A stretch of 5,539 bases of DNA from JBJHBP01 sp050485685. GTDB taxonomy: Bacteria > Pseudomonadota > Gammaproteobacteria > Steroidobacterales > Rariloculaceae. Each line of letters opens with the position of its first letter. Position 1 is the first letter of the stretch. Location: the NCBI GenBank assembly GCA_050485685.1, contig JBJHBW010000066.1, forward strand, positions 1-5,539. Direction: 5' to 3'. The notes under the pieces were generated by a model. That model was not told where the DNA came from and ran no database searches. It saw only the letters and a list, made by a program, of their open reading frames with translations. Below are positions 5,187-5,539 of the stretch, one piece after another. Position numbers and translations under genes: made by a program.

Positions 5187-5539
5187 ATGCCTCTGAACAT
5201 AGGGGTGCTGCGGGAATCCATGGCCGAGGAAGCCCGCGTCGCACTGACTCCGGAAGTCGCTGCCAGACTGGCAGGTCTGGGCGCGAGCGTTCATATGCAG
5301 GCCGGCGCGGGAATGCGCAGTCACCTGGCCGACGCCGATTTCGAGCATGTTCAGCTGCATGACGACGCGGACGCGGTGCTGTCGGCAAGCGACGTACTGC
5401 TGAAGGTGCAGCCCCCCACGCTCGACGAAGTGGCGCGCATGCCCGAAGGCTGTGTCGTCATCGGCTTCATGCAGGCACACAACCATCCCGATCTGGTCCG
5501 CAGTCTTGCCGCACGACGCATCACCAGCTTCGCGATGGA
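5187..5539 (+). CDS. pntA: NAD(P) transhydrogenase alpha subunit, N-terminal part (partial)
   Basis: The first 117 codons are present and the gene runs off the right edge. It starts MPLNIGVLRESMAEEARVAL and continues with LASDV-type and SDVLLKVQPPTLDE segments, then VVIGFMQAHNHPDLV and ITSFAM. This is the N-terminal NAD-binding domain 1 of proton-translocating Re/Si-specific NAD(P) transhydrogenase alpha, which uses the proton gradient to reduce NADP with NADH at the inner membrane. Conserved R17 and K73 sit where the alanine dehydrogenase/PntA family keeps them. Alanine dehydrogenase is the main alternative; the KVQPPTLDE region and the ITSFAM ending favour PntA. Whether this is the split PntAA form or the long PntA cannot be seen. 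The start is strong: GAGGGAG (5174-5180) lies 6 bases before ATG 5187. Confidence 0.85.
   Translation, partial: MPLNIGVLRESMAEEARVALTPEVAARLAGLGASVHMQAGAGMRSHLADADFEHVQLHDDADAVLSASDVLLKVQPPTLDEVARMPEGCVVIGFMQAHNHPDLVRSLAARRITSFAM

Overview
This is a compact, GC-rich stretch of bacterial chromosome carrying ordinary metabolic genes. The mix of a proteobacterial-type glutamate synthase start, a FadI-type thiolase, a YniA-like ketosamine kinase and a PntA-type transhydrogenase start suggests a gammaproteobacterium. That placement is inference from gene content and composition, not from a marker gene. No tRNA, rRNA, CRISPR array, insertion sequence or phage gene was recognised.

Layout from left to right: (1) the first 36 codons of gltB (minus strand, running off the left edge), with a strong sigma70-like promoter about 160 bases upstream of its start; (2) a small outer-membrane-type lipoprotein with a LEA14/WHy-like domain (minus); (3) a divergent intergenic region holding a perfect 14-bp palindrome; (4) a complete FadI-type 3-ketoacyl-CoA thiolase (plus), followed 72 bases later by (5) a two-module VOC/glyoxalase-fold protein (plus); (6) a short convergent junction with five heptamer tandem copies and an inverted repeat spanning the kinase stop codon; (7) a fructosamine/ketosamine-3-kinase (minus), preceded 62 bases upstream by (8) an HNH endonuclease (minus), the two probably forming one transcription unit; (9) a divergent intergenic region with a hairpin at the HNH start; and (10) the first 117 codons of pntA/pntAA (plus, running off the right edge).

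The genes do not form one obvious pathway. gltB (NADPH-dependent glutamate synthesis) and pntA (NADPH supply) are redox and nitrogen housekeeping genes. The thiolase belongs to fatty-acid beta-oxidation. The kinase repairs glycated protein amines, and the neighbouring VOC protein belongs to the glyoxalase fold family, so a carbonyl or glycation-damage link is possible but unproven.

I found no convincing undescribed system. The most interesting signal is an in-frame insertion of about 24 codons in the kinase gene, bounded by a near-perfect inverted repeat, which looks like a small element or expansion carried inside a functional ORF. Secondary signals are the heptamer array, the 14-bp palindrome and the HNH leader hairpin. 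Two of the longest open frames (minus strand from 976, plus strand from 889) overlap head-on and both start too early; the starts preferred here are 862 and 1135.
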